From positions 1-38,774 of the IMG/VR virus record IMGVR_UViG_3300042527_000114: a stretch of 38,774 bases of DNA. One strand, given 5' to 3'. Origin of the DNA: a virus. Shown here piece after piece: positions 12,937 to 21,371 of this stretch (position 1 is the stretch's first letter; each line of letters begins with the position of its first letter). A model generated the notes under the pieces. The model did no database searches. It was not told the origin of the DNA and saw nothing but the letters and a program-made list of their open reading frames with translations. A program made the translations under genes and the position numbers.

Positions 12937-14506
12937 ACTATTAAACGAGCGTGAGTGGCGCAAATGTCGTGGCCCAGAGAACGCAACGCCAGAAGAACTG
13001 GCAGAAGCGTTCGCATACTTTTGTTCTAACTATTGGTTTATTCGCCACCCTGAGCGTGGACGCATTCTCTTTGAGATGCGTGAAGCCCAAACCGAAACAG
13101 CCCTAGCATGGATTAATCACCGCAGAACCATTGTTCTCAAAGCACGCCAGATTGGATTCTCCACTCTGGCTGCAGCGTTTGCGTTCTGGGAAATTTTCTT
13201 TTGGGCTGACCGACCCGAGGTTATGTTGAGCCGTACAGAGCGTGAGGCTGCAAAGTTGTTGCAAAAAGCCAAGTACGGATACAAGCAGTTACCTGAGTGG
13301 ATGCGCCAGCGTGGACCAGCGCTCATTAGCGACAACCAGTTGAAGATTGTCTTCAACAACGAGTCCTACTTGGAGTCTCTACCTAGCGGTAACGACCCTG
13401 CTCGTGGTGAATCGCTGTATAGAATTTTTGTAGACGAAATGGCGTTCTTGCCCAATAGCGAAGAAGCGTGGGCATCCATTGAGCCAACGGTTGACGTTGG
13501 CGGTCGTGTGGTCTGCCTCAGCACAGCCAACGGCGAAGGCAACATCTTCCATTCGCTGTGGGTTGGCTCGCAGACCGGCACAAACTCGTTCAAAGGTATT
13601 TTTTTCCCGTGGTCTGCCAGCGACCGTGATGACAGTTGGTACGAGGTGAAGCGCCGTGAACTGCCTGATTGGCAGTTGGCGCAAGAATACCCATCAGACC
13701 CCGATGAGGCTTTTATCCGGTCTGGTCGCCCGGTGTTTGACTTGGATGTTATTCGTCAGATTGAAACTAAGGAACCTAGGTGTGGGTACTTACACAAGGG
13801 GATGGGCAGGAATGTTTATGAGTTCAGGGAAGACGGTGGGGAGTTGTCAATATTCGCATTCCCCGAACTTGACGGTGTGTACTGCATCGGAGCGGACGTG
13901 GCTGAAGGATTGGGTCATGGCGACTACAGCAGTGCCCATGTCATTGACGCCTACAATGAGCAGGTTGTGGCTCACTGGCACGGTCACGTTGACCCAGACC
14001 TCTTTGGGTCAGACGTCTTGTACGCATTGGGGGCTTGGTATAACCAAGCCTTGATGGGTGTAGAAAACAACAACCACGGTCTGACTACCTTAAAGGCTCT
14101 ACAGAGGACAGGGTACAAGAACATCTACAGGCAGCGCAGGTTGGCTCAGCGGAACCCTCAGGCTACGGAGATTCTAGGTTGGCGTACTACTGCTGCGTCT
14201 AAGCCCTTGGCTGTAGACGAATTATCTAAGGCTTTGCGTGACGACGAGTTGTATGTGCCATGTGCGAAGACCCTTGGGGAGTTGAGAACATTTGTTCGGG
14301 AAGCCAGCGGAAAGATGCATGGGTCCCCCCACGACGACAGAGTGATGTCTTTGGCTATTGCCAACCAGATGCTGAAGCATGTCTGGTTGCCCGAGTATCA
14401 GGTTTCTTTAACCCCTCCGAAGAACAGTTTGCTGTGGTTTGAGCAGTTTATTCCTACGGAGCAGGTTGAAAGAATCCGTGTTGGGGCGTTTAACGTCCGT
14501 AAGTAA
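12923..14506 (+). CDS. Terminase large subunit
   Basis: 527 residues. ATPase motifs: a Walker A-like KARQIGFST (73-81) and Walker B IFVDEM (168-173), with a following LSTANGEG coupling motif (199-206). The C-terminal RNase-H-like nuclease shows GADVAEG with Asp325, VENNNHG (380-386) and SPHDDRVMSLAIA (468-480). It cuts and pumps phage DNA into proheads through the portal. Length and order are normal. It is translated from an ATG overlapping the glycosyltransferase end, and it precedes two small membrane genes and the portal. Confidence 0.95.
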   Translation: MDLSELLNEREWRKCRGPENATPEELAEAFAYFCSNYWFIRHPERGRILFEMREAQTETALAWINHRRTIVLKARQIGFSTLAAAFAFWEIFFWADRPEVMLSRTEREAAKLLQKAKYGYKQLPEWMRQRGPALISDNQLKIVFNNESYLESLPSGNDPARGESLYRIFVDEMAFLPNSEEAWASIEPTVDVGGRVVCLSTANGEGNIFHSLWVGSQTGTNSFKGIFFPWSASDRDDSWYEVKRRELPDWQLAQEYPSDPDEAFIRSGRPVFDLDVIRQIETKEPRCGYLHKGMGRNVYEFREDGGELSIFAFPELDGVYCIGADVAEGLGHGDYSSAHVIDAYNEQVVAHWHGHVDPDLFGSDVLYALGAWYNQALMGVENNNHGLTTLKALQRTGYKNIYRQRRLAQRNPQATEILGWRTTAASKPLAVDELSKALRDDELYVPCAKTLGELRTFVREASGKMHGSPHDDRVMSLAIANQMLKHVWLPEYQVSLTPPKNSLLWFEQFIPTEQVERIRVGAFNVRK

Positions 14507-14523
14507 CGACTTTGACTCTAGGT

Positions 14524-14751
14524 ATGGCAGTTTTCACCTGTGAAGTATGTGATTCTAGATGGGTTGAGGACCAACTTCCTCGGCGTGGTTCCATTTGCTT
14601 TAAGTGCCATGTGAAAAACATTCGCATTGGTTTTACTCATGGCAAAGATGACTTTCATGGACCGACCGTCCGTGAACGTCAGCAGCAACAGGTCAAGGAA
14701 GCGACCGCTGCAGGAATCAACGCCGAACCTGTCGGGACACGTTGGATTTGA
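14524..14751 (+). CDS. Small zinc-finger protein (75 aa)
   Basis: Starts at the ATG at 14524 (MAVFTCEVCDSRWVED), 17 bases after the terminase stop and preceded by AAGTAACGA. CEVC and CFKC (residues 6-9 and 25-28) form a zinc ribbon. The rest is basic (VKNIRIGFTHGK) and ends in a Gln-rich helix (RERQQQQVKEAT). It lies between the terminase and portal genes, so a packaging accessory is possible. Not recognised as a named family. Confidence 0.75.
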   Translation: MAVFTCEVCDSRWVEDQLPRRGSICFKCHVKNIRIGFTHGKDDFHGPTVRERQQQQVKEATAAGINAEPVGTRWI

Positions 14752-14757
14752 TGCGTC

Positions 14758-14961
14758 ATGTCTGCTTGGTTGGTGCCCATCATAGTTGCGGTCATAACAG
14801 GACCAGTGGTGGTTTTGCTACAAAAGTTGCGCAATGAGAACACTAATCAGCACGCAGAATCTCGAGGTTTGCTTGAGCACCTGATTGTAAAAGTTGACAA
14901 GGTTGATGACAAATTAGACCGCCACATGGGAGACGACCACAGCCACAGGGAGGCATCATGA
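14758..14961 (+). CDS. Small membrane protein, holin-like (67 aa)
   Basis: One N-terminal transmembrane helix (LVPIIVAVITGPVVVLL, residues 5-21), then a charged helix (LEHLIVKVDKVDDKLDRHMG) ending HSHREAS. This layout, one membrane span plus a coiled-coil tail, resembles actinophage putative holins. The usual place is beside the endolysin, but here it sits between terminase and portal, so the holin call is tentative. It is coupled to the next gene by ATGA. Confidence 0.7.
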   Translation: MSAWLVPIIVAVITGPVVVLLQKLRNENTNQHAESRGLLEHLIVKVDKVDDKLDRHMGDDHSHREAS

Positions 14962-15107
14962 AAACAAACGCATCACGGATACGGGCGCTTATTCGCTCGG
15001 TTCTTGTTCTTGTAACCGCTTTTGGTTTAGACCTCAGCGCTGACCAAGTTGCAGCGGTTCAGTTGTTTGCAGAGGCTGTTCTGCAACTTACATTTAAGGA
15101 TGCCTAA
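14958..15107 (+). CDS. Tiny hydrophobic protein (49 aa)
   Basis: The ATG at 14958 overlaps the upstream stop; the gene ends in TAATG with the portal gene. It reads MKTNASRIRALIRSVLVLVT, then AFGLDLSADQVAAVQLFAEAVLQL. Residues 10-23 and 32-46 are hydrophobic with a polar gap, as in small two-helix holin partners. With the preceding gene it could form a two-component holin. This is inference from size and hydrophobicity. Confidence 0.65.
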   Translation: MKTNASRIRALIRSVLVLVTAFGLDLSADQVAAVQLFAEAVLQLTFKDA

Positions 15108-16876
15108 TGGCTCGTCCAGCATTTAAGGACATACTGACCAAGTGCCGCAAGGCGATTACACAGTCGTACAAGTGGCGTGACGAGGACGGATACGACGACC
15201 TTTGGAATAGGATGATTGACCTGTACCGTGGTCGCCACTACGACCAGTATGAAGATGACGACCGTGCGCTGGTCAATATGGCGTTCTCAACCATCAACGT
15301 GATTGCCCCATCCGTTAGCGTTAATCACCCGAAGATTATTGTTGGTGCACGTCGCCCTGAAGATGGCGACCGTGCCGTAGTCACGGAAGCCATCATTAAC
15401 TATTGGTGGCGTCAATACGAATGTCAGAAAGAGATTCGTCGTGCAGTTGATGATTACCTGATTGTTGGGCATGGCTGGCTGAAGACCGGCTACAAGTTTG
15501 AAGAAGAAGAGCGTGAAAAGCCCAAAGAGCAGGTTGAAGAGACTGGTGAGGTTGAGGAAGGTCAGGAAGAGGTTTCGTTGGAAACCGAACTGATTGTTAC
15601 CGAGGACCGCCCGTTCATTGAGCGTGTGTCACCGTTTGATGTTTTTGTTGACCCAGAGGCAACATCGATTGAGAACATGAAGTGGATTGCTCAACGTATA
15701 CGTCGTCCTTTGCTTGAGGTTCAGAACGACAAGCGGTATAACAAGGCTGCTCGCCAGCAGGCGACAGCCAGCCGGTACTCCAAGTGGTCATCCGAGGAGC
15801 GCAAGCCCCGTATGAGCCGTGACCCGCAAGACGCCTACTGTGACGTTATTGAGTTTTACGACCTGAAGAAGAACACGATGGCTGTGTTCTGTGATGGTGG
15901 AGATTCGTTCTTGATTAACCCAATGGAAGTCCCGTTTGCGTTTGGTCATCCGTTTGTGATGATGCGCAACTACGATGTGCCCGAGCACTTCTATCCGATT
16001 GGTGAACTGGAAGCCATTGAGCCACTTCAGCAGGAACTGAACGAGACACGTACACAGATGATGAACCACCGTAAGCGGTTTTCCCGTAAGTGGCTGTATA
16101 AGGAATCAGCGTTTGATGTTGATGGTCGCTCAGCGCTGGAATCAACCGAGGACAACGTGCTTGTGCCCGTCGTTGGGGACGAGAACCTTGGTGGTGTCAT
16201 CCAGCCAATGCCAGCCATTGTGAACCCACCGGAGATGTACAACATCTCCAATCAGGCTATGGCTGACATGGACCGCATCAGTGGTGTGGCTGAGTTCATG
16301 CGTGGTGGTGTCAGCGAGATTCGTCGCACAGCGACAGAATCCGCCATGATTCAGGACGCCATGAATGCGAGAACCTCTGACAAACTGGCTGAGGTTGAGC
16401 GTTGCATCGCAGAATGTGCCCGCCGTTTGATTGGGCTTGCACAGCAGTTCATGACCGGCGACCAAGTGGTTCGTGTGGTTGGCTCTGGTGCCATGCCAAT
16501 TTGGATTCAGTTTGACCGTGATTACATTGCTGGCAACTTTGACTTTGAGGTTGAGGCTGGGTCTACTCAGCCGGTAAACGAGTCGTTCCGTCGCCAGATG
16601 GCTTTGCAGATGGTTGATGCGATGGCCCCGTTTGTATCCGCAGGCGTGGTTGACATGGGTGCTTTGGCACGCCATGTGCTTCAGTTTGGGTTTGGGGTTA
16701 AGACTCCGGAGGCTTTCTTGGCGGCACCTCAAGCACCTGCTGGTCAATCCCCGATGGGTCCAGAGCAGGGAATGTTGCCCCCGGGTGAGGCACCCATGCC
16801 CCCAGAAGGGGCTGGTGTGCCCCCCGAGATGCTCTCACAGATGCTTGCACAGGGTGGTCAGCCACCGATGATGTAA
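15107..16876 (+). CDS. Portal protein
   Basis: 589 residues; AAGG 7 bases before the ATG. The N-terminal helices (DEDGYDDLWNRMIDLYRG) lead into a core with LVNMAFSTINVIAPSVS and SPFDVFVDPEA. The stem and crown region has FYPIGELEAIEPLQQELN then TRTQMMNHRKR, typical of podovirus portals. Residues 140-160 are a Glu-rich insert. The last 60 residues are Pro/Gly/Met-rich (PPGEAPMPPEGAG) and probably disordered. Twelve copies form the DNA channel bound by terminase and adaptor. Confidence 0.9.
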   Translation: MARPAFKDILTKCRKAITQSYKWRDEDGYDDLWNRMIDLYRGRHYDQYEDDDRALVNMAFSTINVIAPSVSVNHPKIIVGARRPEDGDRAVVTEAIINYWWRQYECQKEIRRAVDDYLIVGHGWLKTGYKFEEEEREKPKEQVEETGEVEEGQEEVSLETELIVTEDRPFIERVSPFDVFVDPEATSIENMKWIAQRIRRPLLEVQNDKRYNKAARQQATASRYSKWSSEERKPRMSRDPQDAYCDVIEFYDLKKNTMAVFCDGGDSFLINPMEVPFAFGHPFVMMRNYDVPEHFYPIGELEAIEPLQQELNETRTQMMNHRKRFSRKWLYKESAFDVDGRSALESTEDNVLVPVVGDENLGGVIQPMPAIVNPPEMYNISNQAMADMDRISGVAEFMRGGVSEIRRTATESAMIQDAMNARTSDKLAEVERCIAECARRLIGLAQQFMTGDQVVRVVGSGAMPIWIQFDRDYIAGNFDFEVEAGSTQPVNESFRRQMALQMVDAMAPFVSAGVVDMGALARHVLQFGFGVKTPEAFLAAPQAPAGQSPMGPEQGMLPPGEAPMPPEGAGVPPEMLSQMLAQGGQPPMM

Positions 16877-16919
16877 CGCTTTTGTGAGTGTTATAGATAA
16901 CCAACCAGAATACGGAGTT

Positions 16920-17714
16920 ATGGAAACTGAATTTACTACTGAGGTTGCGGAACCCACCGATGGTGGACAAGTCGCAAGCGACGAGACAACTGCCTTTGAA
17001 CAGCAGGAGATTGACTATCTCAACTGGGACGAGTACGGCGACAAGCATGTCAAAGTAACCGTTGATGGTGAGGAAGTTGATGTTCCGCTCAAAGAGGCTC
17101 TTAGTGGGTACCAACGTCAATCCGACTACACTCGGAAGACACAGGAACTTGCTGAGGAAAGACGACAGGTGCAGTTCGCACGGGCAATCCAACAGGCGTT
17201 GGACAATGACCCAGCAGCAACTGTGGAACTGCTGAAGAGCCATTATGGTTTGACGGACAAGCAGGCATCCGACCTTGTGGGTGAGGATGACGATTTGTTT
17301 GCGGACCCGGTGGAGCAGCAGTACCGCCAACTTGAGAGCCGAATCCGTTCCTTTGAGGAACAGCAGGCTTATCAGGAGTTGGAGCGCACCATACAGTCTT
17401 TACAGTCCAAATATGAGGACTTTGACGCAAATGAAGTTGTGTCGGCTGCTTTGGCAAACGGCACTTCGGACCTAGAATCGGTGTACAAGCAAATGGCGTT
17501 TGACAAGTTGTATCAACAGAAGCAGATTCAGCAGCAGATTGCGACTCAGCAATCAGCGAAGGAAAAGCAAATTGTTGACTCTAAGCGTCAGGCTGGTGCG
17601 GTTGTTTCTAGTGGTTCATCTGCAGCAAACACCTCTAATGGGACTGGTCAAATTTCATCCCTTAGAGATGCTTTCTCTGCTGCAAAACAGCAGTTGGGTA
17701 TCTCATCTATTTGA
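16920..17714 (+). CDS. Scaffold protein
   Basis: 264 residues. I chose the ATG at 16920 with GGAG 5 bases upstream; a GTG at 16884 would add 12 residues without a site. It lies between portal and capsid genes, is acidic and Gln/Glu-rich, and has long predicted coiled coil (residues 70-220, with QRQSDYTRKTQELAEERRQV). A flexible Ser/Gly/Asn stretch follows, then a basic helix at the end (LRDAFSAAKQQLGI). That is the usual layout of scaffolds that template prohead assembly and bind the capsid protein with their C-terminus. No protease domain seen. Confidence 0.85.
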   Translation: METEFTTEVAEPTDGGQVASDETTAFEQQEIDYLNWDEYGDKHVKVTVDGEEVDVPLKEALSGYQRQSDYTRKTQELAEERRQVQFARAIQQALDNDPAATVELLKSHYGLTDKQASDLVGEDDDLFADPVEQQYRQLESRIRSFEEQQAYQELERTIQSLQSKYEDFDANEVVSAALANGTSDLESVYKQMAFDKLYQQKQIQQQIATQQSAKEKQIVDSKRQAGAVVSSGSSAANTSNGTGQISSLRDAFSAAKQQLGISSI

Positions 17715-17726
17715 TAGGAGAATATC

Positions 17727-18671
17727 ATGCCTGCAGGTAATGCAAATTTTGATGCACTGTTGTCAACGACGCTTGCGAACTACCGTCCGCAACTCACCGA
17801 CAACGTGTTCACCGCCCGTCCACTCACCTACTTCCTCATGGATAAAGGTCGCATTCGTATGACGAATGGTGGTACGAAGATTGTTGAGCCTCTGATTTAT
17901 GGTCAGAACTCAACTGTCGGTTCGTACAGTGGTTACGACACAATTTCCCTCACACCACAAGAGGGTGTGTCGGCTGCTGAGTACGATTGGAAGCAGTACT
18001 CTGCTTCTATCGCAATCAGCGGTATCGAAGAAGCCAAGAACAATGGTGAGCAGGAAGTCATCAACCTTCTGGAATCGAAGATTATGCAGGCTGAAGAGTC
18101 GCTGCGTGAAGGCTTCAACCAGATGTTCTATGCTGACGGAACTGGCAACAGCGGAAAGAACTGGAACGGCTTGGGCAACCTCGTTGAGTCCGGTAACACC
18201 GTTGGTGGCATTGACTCGTCTGATGCTTTGAACACTTGGTGGCGTTCATACGAGGAGAACACCGCTGGTGCGTTGACACTCCTCCAGATGGGAACGGCAT
18301 ACAACAGCGTGTCGGTTGGTAATGACCACCCTGACATGGTTCTTACGACCCAGACACTGTACGAAAAGTATGAGTCGCTGTTGCAACCACAACTCCGTTA
18401 CACCGACACCAAGACTGCAGATGCTGGTTTCCAGAACCTGCTGTTCAAGTCGGCTCCTGTGACGTATGATGTGCACTGCACCGCAGGCGTCATGTACTTC
18501 CTCAACAGCAAGTACATCACCCTCGTTGGTCACAGTGGCAAGTGGTTCACACAGACCGATTTTGTCCGTCCGGAGAACATGGATGCACGCTATGCGCTCA
18601 TCATGTGCTACGGCAACCTCACGGTTCGTAACCGTAAGAAGCAGGGCAAGTTGACTGCAAAGACCGCCTAG
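17727..18671 (+). CDS. Major capsid protein
   Basis: 314 residues; AGGAG 6 bases before the ATG. The gene sits after the scaffold and before a strong terminator. Features fit the HK97-fold capsid protein of podovirus-like phages: an N-terminal helix with LLSTTLANYRPQLTDNVFTA; an E-loop-like GGTKIVEPLIYGQNS; a spine helix EEAKNNGEQEVINLLESKI then AEESLREGFNQMFY; and a C-terminal beta region (VMYFLNSKYITLVGH, YALIMCYGNLTVRNRKKQG). The terminator behind it would favour its high expression. Confidence 0.9.
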   Translation: MPAGNANFDALLSTTLANYRPQLTDNVFTARPLTYFLMDKGRIRMTNGGTKIVEPLIYGQNSTVGSYSGYDTISLTPQEGVSAAEYDWKQYSASIAISGIEEAKNNGEQEVINLLESKIMQAEESLREGFNQMFYADGTGNSGKNWNGLGNLVESGNTVGGIDSSDALNTWWRSYEENTAGALTLLQMGTAYNSVSVGNDHPDMVLTTQTLYEKYESLLQPQLRYTDTKTADAGFQNLLFKSAPVTYDVHCTAGVMYFLNSKYITLVGHSGKWFTQTDFVRPENMDARYALIMCYGNLTVRNRKKQGKLTAKTA

Positions 18672-18686
18672 TCGGTTACGCAAACG

Positions 18687-18714
18687 GGAGGGGGTCCAGT
18701 ACCCCCTCCTTTTT
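18687..18714 (+). terminator. Rho-independent terminator after the capsid gene
   Basis: A 9-bp GC-rich stem, GGAGGGGGT (18687-18695) with ACCCCCTCC (18701-18709), loop CCAGT, followed by TTTTT (18710-18714). It sits 16 bases after the capsid stop. It likely attenuates late transcription, giving more capsid than tail protein. Confidence 0.9.
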
Positions 18715-18745
18715 GCTGTATGGGGAACGAAGACTCCTATAGGTG

Positions 18746-18967
18746 ATGAATGCAAAACTTGCCCACACCCTCTATGGAGAACCGGCTAGCCGTGGCTCAC
18801 GTCCCGCTGGCAGCGCTCCTAATAGCCGCCTTGCACCGGCCAGCAGTCCTTATCTGGGACGCCAACGCTGCATTGCCAACGAAGACACCTGTGAAGGTCC
18901 ACAGGCTAAAGGGACAGAATACTGCATTGGTCACCTTCGGGCTAAGCAATCCGGAAAGGATGTTTGA
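18746..18967 (+). CDS. Small Cys/His protein (73 aa)
   Basis: Starts at the ATG at 18746; a shifted overlapping frame (18750-19022) lacks motifs and would intrude on the adaptor gene. The N-terminus is Ser/Pro/Arg-rich (EPASRGSRPAGSAPN). Residues 40-65 carry RCIANEDTCEGP then YCIGHLRAKQ, a C-x6-C ... C-x2-H metal site seen in small virion-cluster proteins of other actinophages. It ends at 18967, where the adaptor ATG begins. Role unknown. Confidence 0.65.
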   Translation: MNAKLAHTLYGEPASRGSRPAGSAPNSRLAPASSPYLGRQRCIANEDTCEGPQAKGTEYCIGHLRAKQSGKDV

Positions 18968-19665
18968 TGTCTACAACAGCGGAGTTGACGCAACTAGTAC
19001 GGGATATCACAGATTTAGATGAGGCAGACCTTCCGTCTGCTCTCATTCGCACGTTCATGCGTGACGGCTTTGACCGCATTCTTAATCTTGAGCGTCGATG
19101 GCCGTGGCTTGAGGCGTCTACAACGCTGAACACCGTCGCCAGCCAGCGTGACTATGCAATGTCAACTATTGCTAGCGATACGTTTCGTGAAATCACCAGC
19201 ATTACCGATACCAGCCTTGCTGGTAATCGGTTGCAGTTGATTCCGCTGGAAGATGCTGAGCGGATTTACAACGGTGCATTGGATACGGCCAGTCGCCCAA
19301 TCTATTTTGCTGAGTGGGGTAACGTCATCAAGTTGTATCCGAAACCAGATACTGTGTATCCGCTCGCTATCAGGGGTTATCGTAAGCCGACGTATACATG
19401 GCTCACAAACACCTCGTTAGAGGTGGATTGTGATGACAGGTTGCATACGGCTATTGCGTACTACGCAATTGCTCAGGCATACAAGCGTCAGGAAGATGGC
19501 GAGTTGTCAAATATTTACAAGCAGTCTTACGATGAGGCTGTTGCTTTGGCTCGCCGTGAAATTATGCGTCCTTCGTCCAACCGTCCGATGATTATGTCTC
19601 GTGGTTCTGCGCCGATGAACTGGCGCTATTACATGCAGCAACTTGGTAGGACTCTTGGGCAATGA
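18967..19665 (+). CDS. Head-to-tail adaptor (P22 gp4-like)
   Basis: 232 residues from the ATG at 18967, sharing TGATG with the upstream stop. A helical N-terminus (LTQLVRDITDLDEADLPSAL) leads to LERRWPWLEAST and a beta region with PIYFAEWGNVIKLYPKPD. The helical end is LHTAIAYYAIAQAYKRQEDG then YDEAVALARREIM. This arrangement matches the gp4-type adaptor that binds under the portal in short-tailed phages and supports the nozzle. It is followed directly by the nozzle gene. Confidence 0.85.
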   Translation: MSTTAELTQLVRDITDLDEADLPSALIRTFMRDGFDRILNLERRWPWLEASTTLNTVASQRDYAMSTIASDTFREITSITDTSLAGNRLQLIPLEDAERIYNGALDTASRPIYFAEWGNVIKLYPKPDTVYPLAIRGYRKPTYTWLTNTSLEVDCDDRLHTAIAYYAIAQAYKRQEDGELSNIYKQSYDEAVALARREIMRPSSNRPMIMSRGSAPMNWRYYMQQLGRTLGQ

Positions 19666-21371
19666 GTTCTCTTAGACTTTACCGGCAAGATGACTTTAGT
19701 GGTGGCTTGAATCTTCGGGCTGACCAGTTTCAGTTGCGCCGTAACGAGTCTCCCAGATTGTTGAATGTAGAGATTGACCCACGTGGTGGTGTGTTTAGTC
19801 GTGGCGCTATGCGCAACATTAATACAGTTCCGGTTATCCCGAACTTGCTGCTGCTTGAAGATGGTGATTATGCGTTTACGGAAGCATCTGATTTTATTCT
19901 GTTGAATGGCAACGTGGACTGGAATCCCAAGGCTTTGTTTCATTGGGATGGACCCAATGATTATTTGATATTCACAACAGGCAAGGCTACGAATGATGGC
20001 AAGGTTTTGACATCCACGGGTGGCAACTTTACAGACTTGTCAATTCCGGTTAAGAATCCTTTTGGTGCAACTTTTGCGCCTTGGGGCGAAAAGTTGTTTA
20101 TTGCAACTGGAAAAAATGGTGTTGCTTATCAGTGGACTGGCATGGGTGGTGGTAGTTCAATTACCGCTTCTAATGCTGCCATATGGGGAACCGCAGTTGA
20201 CCACATGCCAGCATCTAACTCCATTGCTTCTCATGCTGGAAAAATCTTTGTGGCGAATACAAAGGAAGATGGAAACTACTTCCCCAATAGAGTTCGTTGG
20301 AGCAACGAAAATAGTCCTTTGCGTTGGGACCAACTGGATTACATTGACGTAAACGAAGGTGGCTCTGAGATTATTGCCATTGTGCCTTTTAATCGTGAAC
20401 TGCTCATTTTCAAACAAAGTGCAGTGTTTTTGTTGACTGGTTATGTTGAGGCAGATTTTGAGATTATTGAACTAACACGTAAGGCTGGGGCAGTCAACCA
20501 GCATGCGGTTGCTGCCACCGAACGAGCCGTTTACTTCTTTTCATATCCATCCGGTATGTTTGCTTATACAGGCGACAGGATTGCAGATGTATCCGAACCA
20601 ATCAGACCAATGCTCATCAACAAAGATGTAAACGAGGCTGCAACGTCGTCCATATTCGTGAACATAGTCAACCGTCGTGTGTGGTTGTCTTTGCCATACA
20701 AAGACATCAACACGACTAATAAGCCCACCACAATATTTGTGTATGACCCAACTCTTTCCAGAAGTGCTGGTGGAGAATCTTTTGGGGTCGATGATGCGTT
20801 CACAGAGAATGGTTGTTGGACAATGTTCAAGACCTACGATGGTTTTGGGATTGCTGGTGGTTGCACATACAGGAATGATTCCGGAACCGTGTACCACGCC
20901 GTAGCGCATCCAATTACGGAATGCGTTGCTGCCGCAGATGTACAAGCACAATACAAAGACAATTTTGGTGGTGGCGATTTCAGTTTTGATTCGTATTACA
21001 GAACAAGATGGTTTGACGCTGACAACTACATCCAGAAGAAAATGTTTAGACGACCTGAGTTTGTCTTAAAACAGGTCCCTCAGGCAACTGACATTAACGT
21101 CAAGGTCTATCATGATTATGAAGAGGCTGAAGGTTCTGAGCAGAAGACTTTTTCTATTTCTTTAGATTCGTCTGGTTCCGGGATGACGTGGGGTGTCGGC
21201 ATGTGGGGTGTCGCTTCTTGGGGTGCTTCAAATCAGGGAGCAGTGTTGAAGACTGGTTCCAACATGGGTCTGGCAAAGAGCGTCCAGATGGAGTTTTACG
21301 GCACAGCAGGAAAGCAGTGGGGCGTTGACAGTTTTACGATTAAGTACAATCCAAGGAGAGTGAAGGCATAA
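19662..21371 (+). CDS. Tail nozzle / stabilisation protein (P22 gp10-like)
   Basis: 569 residues, ATGA overlap with the adaptor. The beginning (FSGGLNLRADQFQLRRNESP then LLNVEIDPRGGVFSRGAM) is a common signature of podovirus nozzle proteins. Repeated blade-like beta segments follow (KLFIATGKNGVAYQWTGMGG, KIFVANTKEDGNYFPNRVRW, LLIFKQSAVFLLTGY), suggesting a beta-propeller. The hexamer closes the portal channel and holds the DNA until ejection. The tail of the protein has Trp/Gly repeats (GMTWGVGMWGVASWG). Confidence 0.85.
   Translation: MSSLRLYRQDDFSGGLNLRADQFQLRRNESPRLLNVEIDPRGGVFSRGAMRNINTVPVIPNLLLLEDGDYAFTEASDFILLNGNVDWNPKALFHWDGPNDYLIFTTGKATNDGKVLTSTGGNFTDLSIPVKNPFGATFAPWGEKLFIATGKNGVAYQWTGMGGGSSITASNAAIWGTAVDHMPASNSIASHAGKIFVANTKEDGNYFPNRVRWSNENSPLRWDQLDYIDVNEGGSEIIAIVPFNRELLIFKQSAVFLLTGYVEADFEIIELTRKAGAVNQHAVAATERAVYFFSYPSGMFAYTGDRIADVSEPIRPMLINKDVNEAATSSIFVNIVNRRVWLSLPYKDINTTNKPTTIFVYDPTLSRSAGGESFGVDDAFTENGCWTMFKTYDGFGIAGGCTYRNDSGTVYHAVAHPITECVAAADVQAQYKDNFGGGDFSFDSYYRTRWFDADNYIQKKMFRRPEFVLKQVPQATDINVKVYHDYEEAEGSEQKTFSISLDSSGSGMTWGVGMWGVASWGASNQGAVLKTGSNMGLAKSVQMEFYGTAGKQWGVDSFTIKYNPRRVKA

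Noticed and set aside
18750-19022. Alternative 90-codon frame near the adaptor start
   Set aside because: It overlaps the 73-residue Cys/His protein and the adaptor start, and it has no ribosome site or motif.
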